Notes: generated from the letters alone by a model not told the origin. A stretch of 64,000 bases of DNA from Tubiluchus corallicola (GCA_030141605.1 JAQGDQ010000747.1:38683-102682), one strand, 5' to 3'. Shown: positions 1 through 12,375, counted from the first letter of the stretch. Numbers and translations are program-made.

Positions 1-1144
1 AGATGGTTATCCTTGATAATGAGCCATAAACATCATGTTGAGTAGGCGCTCTGCCTTTGAATGCTGAATTTATCATTCTGCTTGCAATACGATCCAAGTG
101 AATAAAAATCTCGTACGAAAAAACATGCCAAGCAACTGATAAAGATGCTTTAGCCAGGTTCAGATGAGTATGCATCCTTTCTCAGCAAGAGAATTAGCAG
201 GGGCAATATGATGCATAGCTATTTTTGAACAATCTCCCATCTATATACCCAGCACCAGCTGATACTGGTTAACTTCGAAACCAAGCAGACACCATAACAC
301 TCAGTTATTTTCTTCCACAACTACAGTCGATGCTAAGAAGTATTAATGTTCAAGACTGATAAATGCACAAGCTTGCTAGCTCTCTGCCACAAAATTACTC
401 ATTTTTGTTTCTCATGGGTAAGTTACACATTATATAGTATTTCATGCAATATTTTAATTAATCAATACTTGTCCTAACAAATATTTGCAATTATGATAAG
501 CGACAGCAATTTTGAAAAACATGTGTTTCGTAAAACCTTTAGCTGCATTAAATTTAGCTGCAAACAGGATAGTTAACAAGTTCGAAATGCAAAAGCCAGC
601 AGTTGATTGTTTTTATCTCATGTGATTGGCTTGGCTTCCACTCTTATGTATCTACTCGTTTCCCTATCACTAATGCATGAAATACAGTCGCAATCCTTCA
701 GTTGATTGGGACTTTGCATACTTGCCTCCACAGTTGCAAGCAGCTTTATACAACCAGTTAAAGGACAGATAGCGAACAGAAAGTTATGCTGTTGTCCTGG
801 TCTGCCACTAGGTCTTATAGGTGGTTAAATCGTCTAGAAGCTTGCATTTGATCACTGATATATTTGCCGTGCCAGGAGAAAGGTGAAGAAGGGAGCCAAT
901 GAATGGTCACCGAAAGAACTATAATTATAATTGTTATCTCGCACTTTCAATTAGAGCAGAATGAGTTGAAGTGGCCAAGAGCCTGTTGTCATCTCATCAT
1001 TGGTTGACATAATATAACGTAACTCCCTATAGAAGACTCTGCCCTAAAAAAGCAGCAGCAGATTGTCAAGAAGCCATAATGCATGTAACAAGAGCACACA
1101 GCAGCACAAGCCCAGGTAATAGCATTTCTCGCCCTGCACTTCTA
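1..1144. other. No gene seen; AT-rich intergenic DNA
   Basis: No open frame, RNA gene or clear repeat boundary can be supported here. The base composition resembles the other intergenic parts of the window. It may hold old, unrecognisable transposon sequence, because LINE remnants begin immediately after it. Confidence 0.5.
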
Positions 1145-1490
1145 TTTTAGAAATTTCAGTTCAATTATTCAAGTTGTCTCATATCTCTCCACATCGATAT
1201 GCTACACTCAAGAATGTACTTGAAAGAACTCAGGATCGATGTATTTCTCTTGTTGTTGACTTGGATTCCACTTCAAGCAGAAGCATGAGATTATAGACCT
1301 TGTGAGAGCTCTACTTCAAAATAAGTAGCAGAAATATTATTTTGACAGACATTTTTCCATGCCTCACAGAGTTCTTCATGGTCAGATCTCACTCATTTGG
1401 GGATCTTGTAATTCAGCTATGGAATCGTCTTCCATCATCAGCCATCAGTTCTTTTCAATCGACAGTTTCAAAATGCATTTGAGAGAGGAC
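1145..1490 (+). mobile_element. Degenerate 3' fragment of a non-LTR retrotransposon ORF2
   Basis: Broken + frames give residues resembling the C-terminal part of non-LTR (LINE) reverse transcriptases. Near 1195-1300 the frame reads SPHRYATLKNVLERTQDRC. Near 1420-1480 another frame reads LWNRLPSSAISSFQ, close to the WNxLPxxVxxxxSxxxFK block that ends many LINE ORF2 proteins. Stops and at least one frame change separate the pieces, so this is a dead remnant. The family assignment is by motif recognition only. Confidence 0.55.
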
Positions 1491-1619
1491 CACTTACAGA
1501 TAGTTATAATCTAGGTCCTTATTTCTTTGGATACGATATTCTTGGAAAAGGATAAGATATAATTTTACATGTGGATACACTCAATGTTTTCACATTGTTG
1601 AATATTCCAGAATGTTTTG

Positions 1620-2215
1620 TAGTGTTCCTGAATAGGTCTTACCTACCTACTGTAAGATAAATTGGCTTAAGATGTTTCGGCAAAGTAAAAACTTCTAGCC
1701 AAATCTTGCGAAAATATCAGATGCGAAATCCTCGATAGTAGATCAGATCTCTCGAAGCCCAGTGCTTATCGAGCCTATTTTTAAATGTACTTATATTGGG
1801 TGCAGATATCATTTGTCAGACTATTGCAGGTGTTAATGATCCTGCTTAAAAACTGTGAGGACAATCCGATTAATTTGCTCTACTCTTATATAACTGCAGA
1901 TGATGTCCTTTTGTTGAACTTCTAGCAACCTCTGCCCTGAGATGTAGTTTGGGGCTAACAGTAGTGTCATACTTTTGGTGCAGGATATTATACGTTTCTA
2001 TAATGTCTACTCCAATCCGTCTGTAAGCTAGTGCAGGTAGTTTTAGCTGCTTGAATCTCTCTTTATATGGTAATCCTTTTAAATCGGTCAGGGTTCTTGT
2101 GGCGTACCTCTGAACTTGTTCAATGCTATCGATTAAGCTAATCATAACAGCATACCAAACCGAGCTACAGAATTCAAGATGTAGCCTGACCGGCGCCTTG
2201 TATAACCAAACATGG
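1620..2215 (-). mobile_element. Degenerate 3' end of a CR1/Jockey-type LINE ORF2
   Basis: On the minus strand a frame around 2180-1870 reads IDSIEQVQRYATR, then LPYKERFKQLKLPALAYRR, then DIIETYNILH. These are the conserved C-terminal blocks of CR1/Jockey-type reverse transcriptases, normally close to IEKVQRRATK...YEERLKxLxLPSLxYRRxRGDMIExYKI. The frame upstream reads FCSSVWYAVMI, matching the preceding LEYCSxVWSPY block. After a stop at 1870 the same frame resumes with STFKNRLDKHW near 1790-1760, the usual ORF2 terminus. Only the 3' end is present and it has stops, so it is a 5'-truncated dead copy. It lies opposite in orientation to the fragment at 1145-1490. Confidence 0.8.
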
Positions 2216-4242
2216 GTATTCGTTTGTCTATGTTTAACCTGTCATAGATACGTTTGTCGCCTCACCAAACAAGGTACCAAACTTTTACTTACATTTCCAA
2301 TTTTTATATACGTGGATGACGCCATGGTTGTGCAAATAAAGCCGTTTGTGAAAAAACGCACTATTCATTGTGCATGCCATAGCTTGCAGACCATAGATAT
2401 AGAACCAAGTGCTTTGCTATTTTCAATTATTTTGGTATTATCGTGTATTTTAGATCATTACTGGTATTTACTGCGCATCAAGTCTAGTTAACAGGCACCT
2501 ATCCAAAACAAATGAACGCACTGATAAACGCTTAACAAGTTACATGGCTTGTCTTTTTGTACCCAACACGAAAACTTGTAATCTTTTAAACTATAACCTA
2601 TAAACAATTAAACATTAATACCTTATGGTGTTGAATCCGTGAAAATATCGTTGCTAAAACTGCCAAACAGCTATTAAGTTTAAAAATGCATAGGTAGAGA
2701 TACATTTTCACACAATTTCTAACTACATAACATTGATAGTACAATGAATTTCATTGCCTTGGTCTCTTGCAACAGTCATAAAACTAGCTGGTACGCATTA
2801 GACCAGACATGGCTGTGTGTGGATAATAGCTAAATCTTACTGTGTGTTTCCACTACAGTTATTTATAGTATTAACTGCCAGTGAGCGATGTTCACACACA
2901 ATGTGGGACAAGTAGTCTGTCCTCAGAACCACAGTAAACGACATGCCTAAAAAATGCTATAAGAGTGGTTAAACTGGTTATGCTCAGTGCTTAGGTGACC
3001 GTGTGTACTATTACTAATGGTAATAATATTATAGTTAATCAGCCATGAAAAAACCAGACAATACCATAGATCACTGAGTTCTTATAATAACTTGTGCAAT
3101 AGACAACCATTAATTAGTATAACATTCAGATATTAAAGATCCCCATAAAAATATCATCATAAACATTTGACCAGTGCCTCACATATGCATTCACAGCGAT
3201 TTCACAATCGGCTTAGGAAATGACAGCTTGCGTTCATTATGCTTGCCTATTGCAAAGAAAAGAATCAATTTGCAAAATTGCAAGTAAAGAATGTGAAATT
3301 CACTTTGCTAAAGTAAGTTCACTCTATGAGCTCTACTATTATTATTTAGCGTAAAATTTGTCGAGCTACAAAATTACATCATTATCCAACTTTGTGCCAA
3401 ATTTTACAACGTAATGTCTCAAAAGCAATAAATTCTTCAATGTCTGGCTTAGACAAAATTTGCCAGCATTCATATCCTACAGTTTCACTACAAAAAGACA
3501 TAGAATCTAATATTAAAACGCTGTAGAGAGAAATATTTTAAAGAAATTGTAACTTATAATGGCAAATTTGTTATTGTTCTCTAGACACTAAAGCAATAAA
3601 TGCATGGTAAAATAATGTTGTTTTTTACAGCTCGTTACCTTGTGTTATTACATTTTGTTATCTTGCATGGGGTTGACTTAATTTGAATTTGCGCATGCAA
3701 TACATATGCTTTTCTTTAATATAATTATCATTATCTTTCTAAATTTATTATTGCAATTATTTGCAGAAGATATTAGCAATCATTCCTTAAAATTACTTTG
3801 CTTACAAGTCACGTTCGTTTATCCGTGTCTTCTTAATACAAATAAATAAATAGCTCCAAATGCGGCCAGATGTTATAGACTCATCGTAGTATGCACTCAA
3901 TGTACCTAAGTGTTATTAGTTCAGATCTTCCGTAAATGCTATAAGTTCAGATCTTCCATTTATAATAAAAACATTACATTAGATGATCGGGGGTTGACTC
4001 AAAATCAGATCCAACCAAGTTGCAGAGTTTGCTCAAAATCAGATCCAACCAGTTTACTGGACAAGCAACTACACTTTTGCAATCTGTCAAGTGGGCTAAG
4101 GTGACTACTACATGTAGTAAGTTCACTGAATCAATACAGCATTTTAACCATATAGCATCAGACAGTCAATTTGCACAATGCGTAAGTACGTAAACACATG
4201 AAGACAAGACATGAATGCTAAGTTAGAAAGTCTGAAAAATGT
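2216..4242. other. No gene seen between LINE fragment and tRNA-like units
   Basis: AT-rich DNA with only short chance frames. The plus-strand frame at 2123-2491 begins opposite the LINE fragment and has no protein-like features of its own. No tRNA, splice-bounded exon or repeat is supported in this stretch. Confidence 0.5.
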
Positions 4243-4315
4243 TGCTTCTCCACTGGGACTCCAACCTAAGAACCTCTGTTTCCTTGACAGCTATACGAAC
4301 CATGTGCACCATATG
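4243..4315 (-). repeat. tRNA-like unit 1 (SINE or tRNA pseudogene)
   Basis: Read on the minus strand it has an A-box-like stretch (TGGTTCGTATAGCTG), a possible anticodon stem-loop (CTGT...ACAG) and a B-box-like GGTTGGAGTCC. Acceptor-stem pairing is poor, so it is not a convincing functional tRNA. It is the first of three similar units on the same strand within 510 bases. Confidence 0.5.
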
Positions 4316-4480
4316 CAGAGATATTCAATTTTTTCAATCTCAGAAGTTTATCTACCTACTACAAGCCACAAGAATTCTAGCAACAGAGAATCACAGTACA
4401 CACATCAAAACGAGGTATGAATTCAACTATATAAATGCATGATATTATAATAAATTGAAAACTTTGATATGAGAAACATT

Positions 4481-4556
4481 GCTCTGTGGCCGCTGTGACT
4501 TGAACTCAAGACGTTCTTCTTTTTGGGCTGTTGTGCTAATCACTATACCTCAGAGG
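4481..4556 (-). repeat. tRNA-like unit 2 (SINE or tRNA pseudogene)
   Basis: On the minus strand it contains TAGTGATTAGCAC (A-box-like) and GAGTTCAAGTC (B-box-like) at the spacing of a tRNA. The anticodon stem is weak and the acceptor ends pair poorly, which fits a decayed tRNA-derived element better than a working gene. Confidence 0.55.
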
Positions 4557-4678
4557 TACTCTGACTTTTCAGACATAGGTAGTCTATCAATGGAAATCAC
4601 ATTCTACACTGTGTCAAATGAAGCAGCATAAAATCTATATAAATGTACAAAGCAAATTAGAAAATTAGAAGAATTTGC

Positions 4679-4750
4679 ATCTCCATTGGCACTCGAACAC
4701 AAGACCTTCTGCTTTCCAAGCAGATATACTAACCATTACAGTGTAACCAC
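4679..4750 (-). repeat. tRNA-like unit 3, best preserved of the three
   Basis: On the minus strand it shows TAATGGTTAGTATA (A box), a perfect anticodon stem CTGCT/AGCAG closing a seven-base loop TTGGAAA that would carry a GGA (Ser-type) anticodon, and TGTTCGAGTGCC (B box). The 3' CCAATGGAG has no good 5' partner in the acceptor stem. It is therefore probably a tRNA-derived SINE head or pseudogene. A covariance-model scan would settle it. Confidence 0.6.
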
Positions 4751-5219
4751 AGTTTGTGCAATGTGCCTCTTATATTATGTGTGACAGATCCAGAGTTGAA
4801 TAACTTGATATTCAGTAATCCCATAATTGGAACTCAAAACTTGATGCATTATTGTTTGTTTTAGAGATATAGTAAAAGAGGTGAACATTTCTATTTCAAT
4901 TTGCATTTTATTGTGTGACAATTATGTAACAGCGTTGCCAAATTGTAGAACTGCCTCACACCAAGAGGCCCTATGTAAATAAATGATAGTCGAAATAGTG
5001 GCTTTATTATAATTATTAGCTTTTATGCAGTTTCCCGTGTTGCTAGCAGCGCCGCTTGATGAATACATGCTTATTTGTAGAAAAAAGTTGGAGTTAATCT
5101 AGCTGCGTGATCCGTACGTTTAGCAGTTATTGCCGTGTGAAAAATATTTGGACAATTCTACAAATAACGATATTTTTAACGCCGTGCTTTCTTGCAAAAT
5201 TCTGTTTTTGTTTTGGAAG

Positions 5220-8200
5220 ATGTCTTCAAGTGTAGCATCTGTTCCTCTAGATAAAGCTACGAAATATGACCGTCAGCTTCGTTTATGGGGTGATCATGGA
5301 CAGGCACATCTTGAGGTAGCCAAAGTGTGCTTGGTGAACGCTACTGCAACAGGGACCGAAATACTGAAGAATTTAATATTGCCTGGTAAGCAAAATTTTG
5401 TTACAGTAGTGTAATAACTTAAAAAAGGTCCGGTGACACCCTGGTAGACACTTGCTGTCAAAATTCACTATTGACTAGCGTGATACAAAAAGGGGTATTT
5501 ATTTCTTTATAAACTTGCATGTCTCGCTTTGGTTAGCATTGAAACACCTCAAATTTAGCGCCGCACATGCATATTGCAAAAAACGAAAAATCGGGTAAGA
5601 AAGCGGAAGTGACGTCCTGTAAAGAACGACACTGCGCATGTGTGGCTCTCAATGTATTTACGTATAAGCAAAGTCAAACAGTAATGCAGAGACTGGGGTA
5701 CTCACTGAAGCATTTTTAAGACTGAGCTCAAATCATAGCTTTGTATTACACTTACTTGAATACACTCTATTTTATAGATATAAAAAATTTAGTAACCAGG
5801 TACAACATGTACAAACAAGTTTTGGCGTGACATCATTGGTATTTCGCGCTGGGCTGCTTTCTTGCTGCAGTTAATTTTCTGTTTTCTGATCATTTCTGCT
5901 TTATACATGTCTCACTGCCAAGTTATCTTTTGCCCGATGTGCCCTTCAGACAATGTTTCTGGCAAAGAGTAATCGTTTTTACGTTTTCAAGCATATAAAA
6001 TTGTAAAAATATCAGTGGATTCTTAGGTACGATTGTCGAGAAAAGAACTAAACAGTAAGGCAGTAATGACAGATTTTGTTCCCTGGGCTGTATCGACATT
6101 TTGAGCTGTGCAGACCGGGTACACCGTGTGACACTTTTCAAGGTTCAAAAGTAACAGCTGTTCATTTTTAGACACTTAGGAAAACCTTTGTGGCACTTTT
6201 TCGAATGTGTAAGTGAAGTTTCAGAGAAGAAAAGCTTTAAATCTTTAAGTCAGAAATATTCTCATAGTCTACAGTTTGACTCCTGATTGACGTGCATATA
6301 AGTTTTTTGCAGCTGAGTACCTTTATTCTACATGTAGCTGCCCAGATTTTATCTTTTGCCATGTTAGCAGGATAGATGGGCGATTCTATTTGTGGCAAAG
6401 GGAAAAGCGTTCTATCACAACAGTCGCCTTTTGTGTGATTTTTACGTTTAAAGTAACATGCAAAAAATCCGGGGAAATATTTCAAAATGTGAAGAAAGGG
6501 AGGTTACCATTAGAATCGGGAGTTTCCGTTAAATTGGCTGAGTTGAAATGTCTTACTGCTAACCTAGATTAAATATAGTTTTCATGAAATTTAGCTAGAA
6601 AGATTAATTATTACTTTACTTACTGTGCATCTAACCCAAAATAGTGGCTAGCAGCATGATTTAATTTGCGGGAGTACTCAACACACCTATTGTTCATACA
6701 TGCTACATACAGTTTAAGTAATAGTATAGTAACATCGTGCTGCTCTGTATGCTGTGCTTGTTACTGTAAATTTGCTGTTCCTTGCAGGTTTGTAAATTGA
6801 AGACTGATTCTTAGTTTATTTCCTATAAATAGATAAAATACTGAAAGAAACATTTTTATTAATAGATAAATAATTACTCAGCAATAACCACTTTTCACAG
6901 TGCTCTGCTTGCTGAGGCCGCTGGTTGTCTACTGTACTGTGCCTATGCCTATTATGTATAGCAATGAGTGTCATAGAGGGCGATCGTATTTGTTGCAGCA
7001 CCAACTGTGCTTAATTTAAGTTACCATATCACATAAAAGTATGCCATCAGAATTGTTTTAAAAATTAGGAAATGTATAATTCTGCCTACATTATAAAATA
7101 GCATGAAAAATAGTGTCATAGGACCTTTAAAATTTCCAGTCCAACAAATTTTATTTGTTGTTAGCTTTTGGGCAAGCTGTGCACATATTCGTTTTCAATT
7201 ATAATTCCCTCTCTATGCTTTTTGTTTACTTCCCCTCATCCAACTTGAAAATTAGTTCTTGAACTGTTTTTTTACTGTAGATTACCGCATGTCGACAAGA
7301 CGAAGTCTACAGGCTGTATGTATGCTTTTTGCCCATAGCCTTTTCTCTTGTTAAGCCTTTGTAGTCAGTACAAGCTGGCTAACTGTCTATTTTTTATGTA
7401 TTACAGGTGTTGGAGCATTTACCATTGTCGATGGGCATAAAGTTGAAGGTGAAGATGTGGGAAATAACTTTTTTCTAGATAGCACTAGCATAGGAAAAAG
7501 CAGAGCACAGGCATGTATATATTTGTGGCGATGCCCTGTCACTTCGCCCAAGTTTCAGTCTAATTATCTATAATTTACTTGTATAATCGAAAATCGTAAA
7601 ACAGTAAAAACTTGTCACAAAAATTTGCATATTGATATCTTCTGTATTACACAAACAAAGACGCTAATGAAACTTTTTACAACACTAGTAATCTAAACAA
7701 CATGTCCGCTCTTGTACCACTCGTCTTCTGCAGACTCGTGCGCGCCGAACAATCACTGGTCACGTGGTCATTCTGATTGCGTCAGCACAATATTGTCATA
7801 TCTGATGAACCTCCATTCGGAAGATTTCTGACTAACTTTTCAAAAGTTTTTGCCTTTTTGTTTGAAGTGTACTGTGCTGTTATAGCATTTAGTTGCATTA
7901 ACATGCATTAGTATTAATTAACATTAATTATTAATATTCTGTAACCCTGATGTAGTTTATGTTTGTTTCTATAGCTAGATTAATTATTAACGTTCGTGCA
8001 AAAGCTTTTCTGTATTTCTTTTTTTTGTTTATGTGTTTTTAGTTGTAGTTTATACTTGTTCACGCAGATAAATTAATCATTAACATTAGTGCTTCATGGT
8101 CATAATGACTTTACAATTTCTTGTAGCTATGTGTTTATTTCCATCATTTTTTAATTATTGTTCCGAGCCTTTGATTTTCTGTTTTCTGACCAAATTTCAT

Positions 8201-10211
8201 TTCAATTCAGCTTAACAGAAATTAGAGGCTACATGGCCCCTATCACTAATATTTATCATCAACTTATGTAACATGTAATAGATTGTAAATAACAAAATAA
8301 ATTCTTATACATGTATGAATTAAATACGTAGTCTATCAGGGATTTGTGTTTGTCTTTACATAACTTAAGAATGCCAAGATAAGAACAAAATCTATGTTAT
8401 GCGCACAAAATTTACAGAACACTATCTTGTCGTCTTTGTAAAAATCATCGGAAATTACTTGGCTCTTTGTTACCTGTCATATGTACAACTGGTGCAGAAC
8501 ACTAAAGTGAAGTAAGTTTCGTCTCTAGTACACATTTAATTTACAGAAAAGTCAAAAATCAGGCCAGTTCCATTTTGGTAGCTATTTCCGTTTTGTATGC
8601 TCATTCTGTAAATTGAATCCATTTTTCATGATTACGGAAAATTGGAAGCCCTCAATGTCCTGTGTCCTGTTTCCAGTGAAATTCTAATACAAAAGTAAAT
8701 TCAGCAGCCATTACACTGTGACTACTGAAATAAGGCAAAGTGCATCTTGCATAGTGAAGGAACCTGGTACCAATTATGATAAACTACCTTACTTAGATGG
8801 TAAGAGAAAAAATATCACTTTGATGTGCTAGGTGTAACATGATTAGATATAAATGAAATTAATTAATTTTTTTCAGGTGGCAGCTGAGTTGTTGCTGGAA
8901 CTAAATCCAGACGTACGGGGCGATTACATTGACGAAAGTCCTGAACAGATACTTGATAACAACACTTCTTATTTTAATAATTTTTCCATTGTTATTGCTA
9001 CAAATCTTCCTGAGAAAACCTTGATACGTTTAGCTGCTGTGCTTTGGGATGCAGAAGTTCCACTGTTGCTTTGTATTAGCTATGGATTTATTGGTTACAT
9101 GAGACTCGTAATTAAGGAACATGTTATAGTTGAATCACATCCTGATAACGCATTCGATGATCTGAGACTTGATCGGCCATTTCCTTTGCTTGTTGACTTT
9201 GTAAACTCTCAAAACCTAGATACCATGTCTAAGAAGGATCATTCTCACACACCGTATCTGGTTATTTTAATGAAGTACATTGACAAATGGCAGGCCAATT
9301 TTAACAGCACTTGGCCAAAATCTTACAGCGAAAAGAATGAATTAAAACGTTTAATTCGTGAAGGTGTAATTGAGAATGAGGATGGCTATAAAGAAGAGGA
9401 GAATTTTGAGGAGGCACTGCGGGCTGTAAATACTGCGCTAATTCCCACCAAAATTCCAGACATGATTAAGACTATCTTTAAGGACCAGGCATGCATGCAG
9501 CTCACATCTGAATCAAAACCATTCTGGATAATGGCAAGAGCTGTGCGAGACTTTGTAGAGGTTAACGAATTGCTGCCATTACGTGGCTCAATTCCAGACA
9601 TGACTGCTGATTCAGAAAGGTACATTCAATTGCAAAATTTGTACAGGGACCAAGCCAACAAAGACATTGACGCCATAATGGTACGGGTTTACCAGTTGCT
9701 GCAATCACTCGGAAAACCTTCAAAGTATGTCACTGAGCAGGATATAAAAGTCTTTTGTAGAAATGCTGCTTTTCTTAACGTGATACGGTGTAGGTCTATC
9801 GAACAGGAGTACAATCCAGAAAAAGCAAGGACCTCAGAAATTGCTTCACACTTAGATGATCCAGAGAGTGAAATGATCTGGTATGTTCTTCTACGATCGG
9901 TTCAGCGATTCCATACCGAATTTAATCGTTATCCTGGCTATTATGACGATGAAATAGAGCCAGACATTGTGACTTTGAAGTCTTGTACTTGTAAGATATT
10001 ACAAGAATGGGGACTGGGACCCATAATTAAAGACGACTTTATTCATGAGATATGCCGATCCGGTGCCGCTGAGTTGCACACAGTAGCAGCTTTTATAGGA
10101 GGTGCAGGCGCTCAAGAAGCCATCAAGATAATAACCAAACAGTTTGTGCCTTTCAATAATACTTTCATTTATAATGCAATGACTCAGACATCAGCTACAT
10201 TTGAACTATAG
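5220..10211 (+). CDS. NAE1: NEDD8-activating enzyme E1 regulatory subunit NAE1 (APP-BP1)
   Basis: NAE1 pairs with UBA3 to adenylate NEDD8 and pass it to the E2 UBE2M, which switches on cullin ligases; it carries the non-catalytic half of the E1 adenylation fold. I infer exons 5220-5385, 7407-7510 and 8877-10211, giving 534 codons, equal to human NAE1. Visible blocks are [14 protein letters not shown] near the N-terminus, then [69 protein letters not shown] and a C-terminal [20 protein letters not shown], all strongly conserved in the family. Intron 1 is phase 1 (GT-AG). Intron 2 appears to use a GC donor at 7511 (CAG then GCATGT) and gives a gap-free fit to the human protein. Start 5220 (MSSS) is chosen because homology begins there; an in-frame ATG at 5130 would add 30 unconserved residues. 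Exon 3 is unusually long (1.3 kb). Confidence 0.97.
5423..7136. mobile_element. TTAA-flanked DNA transposon (Kolobok-like) in NAE1 intron 1
   Basis: TTAA occurs at 5419-5422 and again at 7137-7140. Just inside these lie inverted ends: left AAAAGGTCCGGTGACAC, and right (reverse complement) AGGTCCTATGACAC. That is 12 of 14 matches over the AGGTCC...GACAC block. A TTAA target duplication with AGGTCC-type ends fits Kolobok-like (or piggyBac-like) non-autonomous elements. About 1.7 kb of interior shows no transposase frame. It makes up most of NAE1 intron 1. The boundaries come from these ends only. Confidence 0.6.
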
Positions 10212-10441
10212 AAGTTGGGCTTTGTGAGATTAGTAGTCGAATCAATTGTTTTGTCGTAAGATGCAGTGTTCTAAGATGAGTATGTGCTGCATCTTACATT
10301 GTTAGTAGGCCCTATGGTGTGACAAGAACCTGATAAGACAATAATTGCATGTACTTGTAATGACATTAATTATTGTTCCATTAGTAGCGTAGTAGTAAAC
10401 ATCAACAGGTGATGCCTTCGAGCTCTTTCTGACCAATCCCT

Positions 10442-10447
10442 AATAAA
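10442..10447 (+). terminator. Candidate NAE1 polyadenylation signal AATAAA
   Basis: This is the first canonical AATAAA, 231 bases after the NAE1 stop codon. A further one lies near 11194. The 3' end is otherwise unmarked, so the site is a position-based guess. Confidence 0.45.
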
Positions 10448-11589
10448 AGATGAAGTGTGTTGTCTTTTCACACAGTGTTAGTATTAAATTATTTATAAAG
10501 TTGAGGCACATGTAATTTAGGAATATAAGAACAACAATATTATTATAATGTAATAAATTTGTAAAGTCCATGGGGGGATTTTAGTGGGTTTTGTAAGTGC
10601 ATTTTGAACTATTGATGAAATGTGACATTTTTCCTCAAAATTAAGACCTGTTTGTTTTACTCCAAAAAGGCTTAGGTGATTGGCTGACCTTTAACAGAAA
10701 AGTTTGTTGCATAAGGTCAATACCTGTAAATACTTAAATACCTTGAGGAAACATAGTAACTTAAGTAAGACATGGCAGTGCATAACGAACAGCATAATGC
10801 ATTATCTACTCAGATCGAAGTATAACTTTGTGGGATATGTATGTTAATCTAGAACCTATATTCTAGAATAGCCATTTCCTAATAAGATCATACTTTCGTT
10901 CACTAACTGTGTAAATATTAATACTGTAAATCAAATTACCTTGTGTGTTATGGTACATAAATCAAATTTGTTATATGTCATATCTTCTTAGAAATGTCTT
11001 TTATTGAATTGGAAAGAAATGCAAGCGGGTTTTTCAGGTCCATAACAAGTACAATTTATGTAAGGTTTTGTTGTGAATACTACAGTTTTTCATTAATTAT
11101 TTAGCTGTGCAACATTTCCATGGTACATTATGCTTTAAGTGTAGTAACCTAAATCATCATAGTATATATATTTCTGTAATTTTTTTGTCTTAATAAAGAT
11201 TATGATGATGGATCATTTGGTTTGTAGACTCACGAAAGAGCCATGAATTTGTACACTTAGGGTTGGATCCCAAAACAGATTTCCTCAGTAAAGTTATTCA
11301 GGTCATTAGTGCCTGTATTCAAGTATGCATTGCTATGCTTTTTCTTAGTAGAGGAACAATCTTGATGTTCTGTAACACTTTTGCTAGAACAAAGGTTTGA
11401 AAGCTATGTGCTGAAAGTTTTACCTCAATGCGATTCGTACAGCATTAATTAATTTTAAAGTTGTGCTTTTTCATTGATTCTAGAAAAGTACAATGATAAT
11501 AAAATACGAGCATACATTTTTTGGCACGGTTGTGAATGCATAATTGAACATGAAGGCTAATCTCAGGCTGAAGATGAATTATAATATCT
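10448..11589. repeat. Downstream of NAE1: no gene; one foldback-derived fragment
   Basis: No coding frame is seen. At about 11346-11405 there is a short copy (AGAGGAACAATCTTGATGTT onward, then GCTAGAAC and AAAGGTTTGAAAGC) of sequence also found in both arms of the foldback element at 11590-12375. It is in the same orientation as the left arm, so it looks like the stump of another copy of that family. Confidence 0.55.
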
Positions 11590-12375
11590 AAAGATAAATT
11601 TTGAAGGTATATTATAATCATTGGTGAGTTTTCGTCAATTGTTCATTTCACAAAAATAAAATATTTTATACATAAGATAGTAATTGTGTGAGACAAGAAT
11701 TACTCATAAATAGATGCTAAAAACTATTTCATTCTCTGTGAGGGGTGCCAATGTACTAACACCAGACGACAGAGGAACAGTCTTAATGTTCCTTAACATT
11801 TTCGCTAGAATAAAGATTTGAAGCTGTTTTGAATTGCCCAAGGGGCACTAAAATAATCTAGCTTATATTTTTGGTAAATTTGACCATTGACTGTAAGTGC
11901 ATAGACCTTATCAAATTTGCAGTCAGACTGACCTAACAAAAGGCCAAAGATAGGTCTATATTTTTTTTATTCAGGGTGGCATTTCGAGTAATTTGATTTC
12001 CACTTTATTAGGATTCGTGCATTTTGAAATTCGGCCCCCATTGGCGCCCTTTTGCCCACTACAAAAATTGCTGACATTTTGAAGAGGGTGGCTCGGTCCA
12101 GACTAGATTTTTAGTACCCCTCGGGCAATTCAAAATCGCTTTCAAATCTTTGTGCTAGCGAAAGTGTTATGGAACGTTAAGACTGTTCCTCTACTATCTA
12201 GTGTTAGTACACTGGCACCCCTCACAGAGAGTGAAATAGCTTTTTTAACATCCATTTATGAGTAATCCTTGTCCCACATAACTAGTATCTTATGTATAAA
12301 ATATTTTGTTATTGTGAAATAAACAATTGACAAAAATTTACCAGTGATTATAATATACCTTCAAAATTTATCTTT
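11590..12375. repeat. Foldback element with about 270-bp inverted arms
   Basis: The left arm (about 11590-11861) and right arm (about 12101-12375) are inverted copies, estimated by eye at well over 80% identity. Both start AAAGATAAATTTTGAAGG when read inward and continue through GTGAGGGGTGCCA and GGAACAGTCTTAA to TTGAATTGCCC. A spacer of about 240 bases shows no coding frame. No clear target duplication is seen at the ends. It is most likely a non-autonomous long-TIR (foldback or MITE-type) DNA element. Confidence 0.8.

Noticed and set aside
5130-5219. Earlier in-frame ATG for NAE1
   Set aside because: The 30 added residues are unconserved, and the protein from 5220 already matches the family's length and N-terminus.
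8853-8876. MKLINFFQ as the start of the NAE1 third-exon frame
   Set aside because: These codons are the intron's polypyrimidine tract and acceptor; homology starts at 8877.
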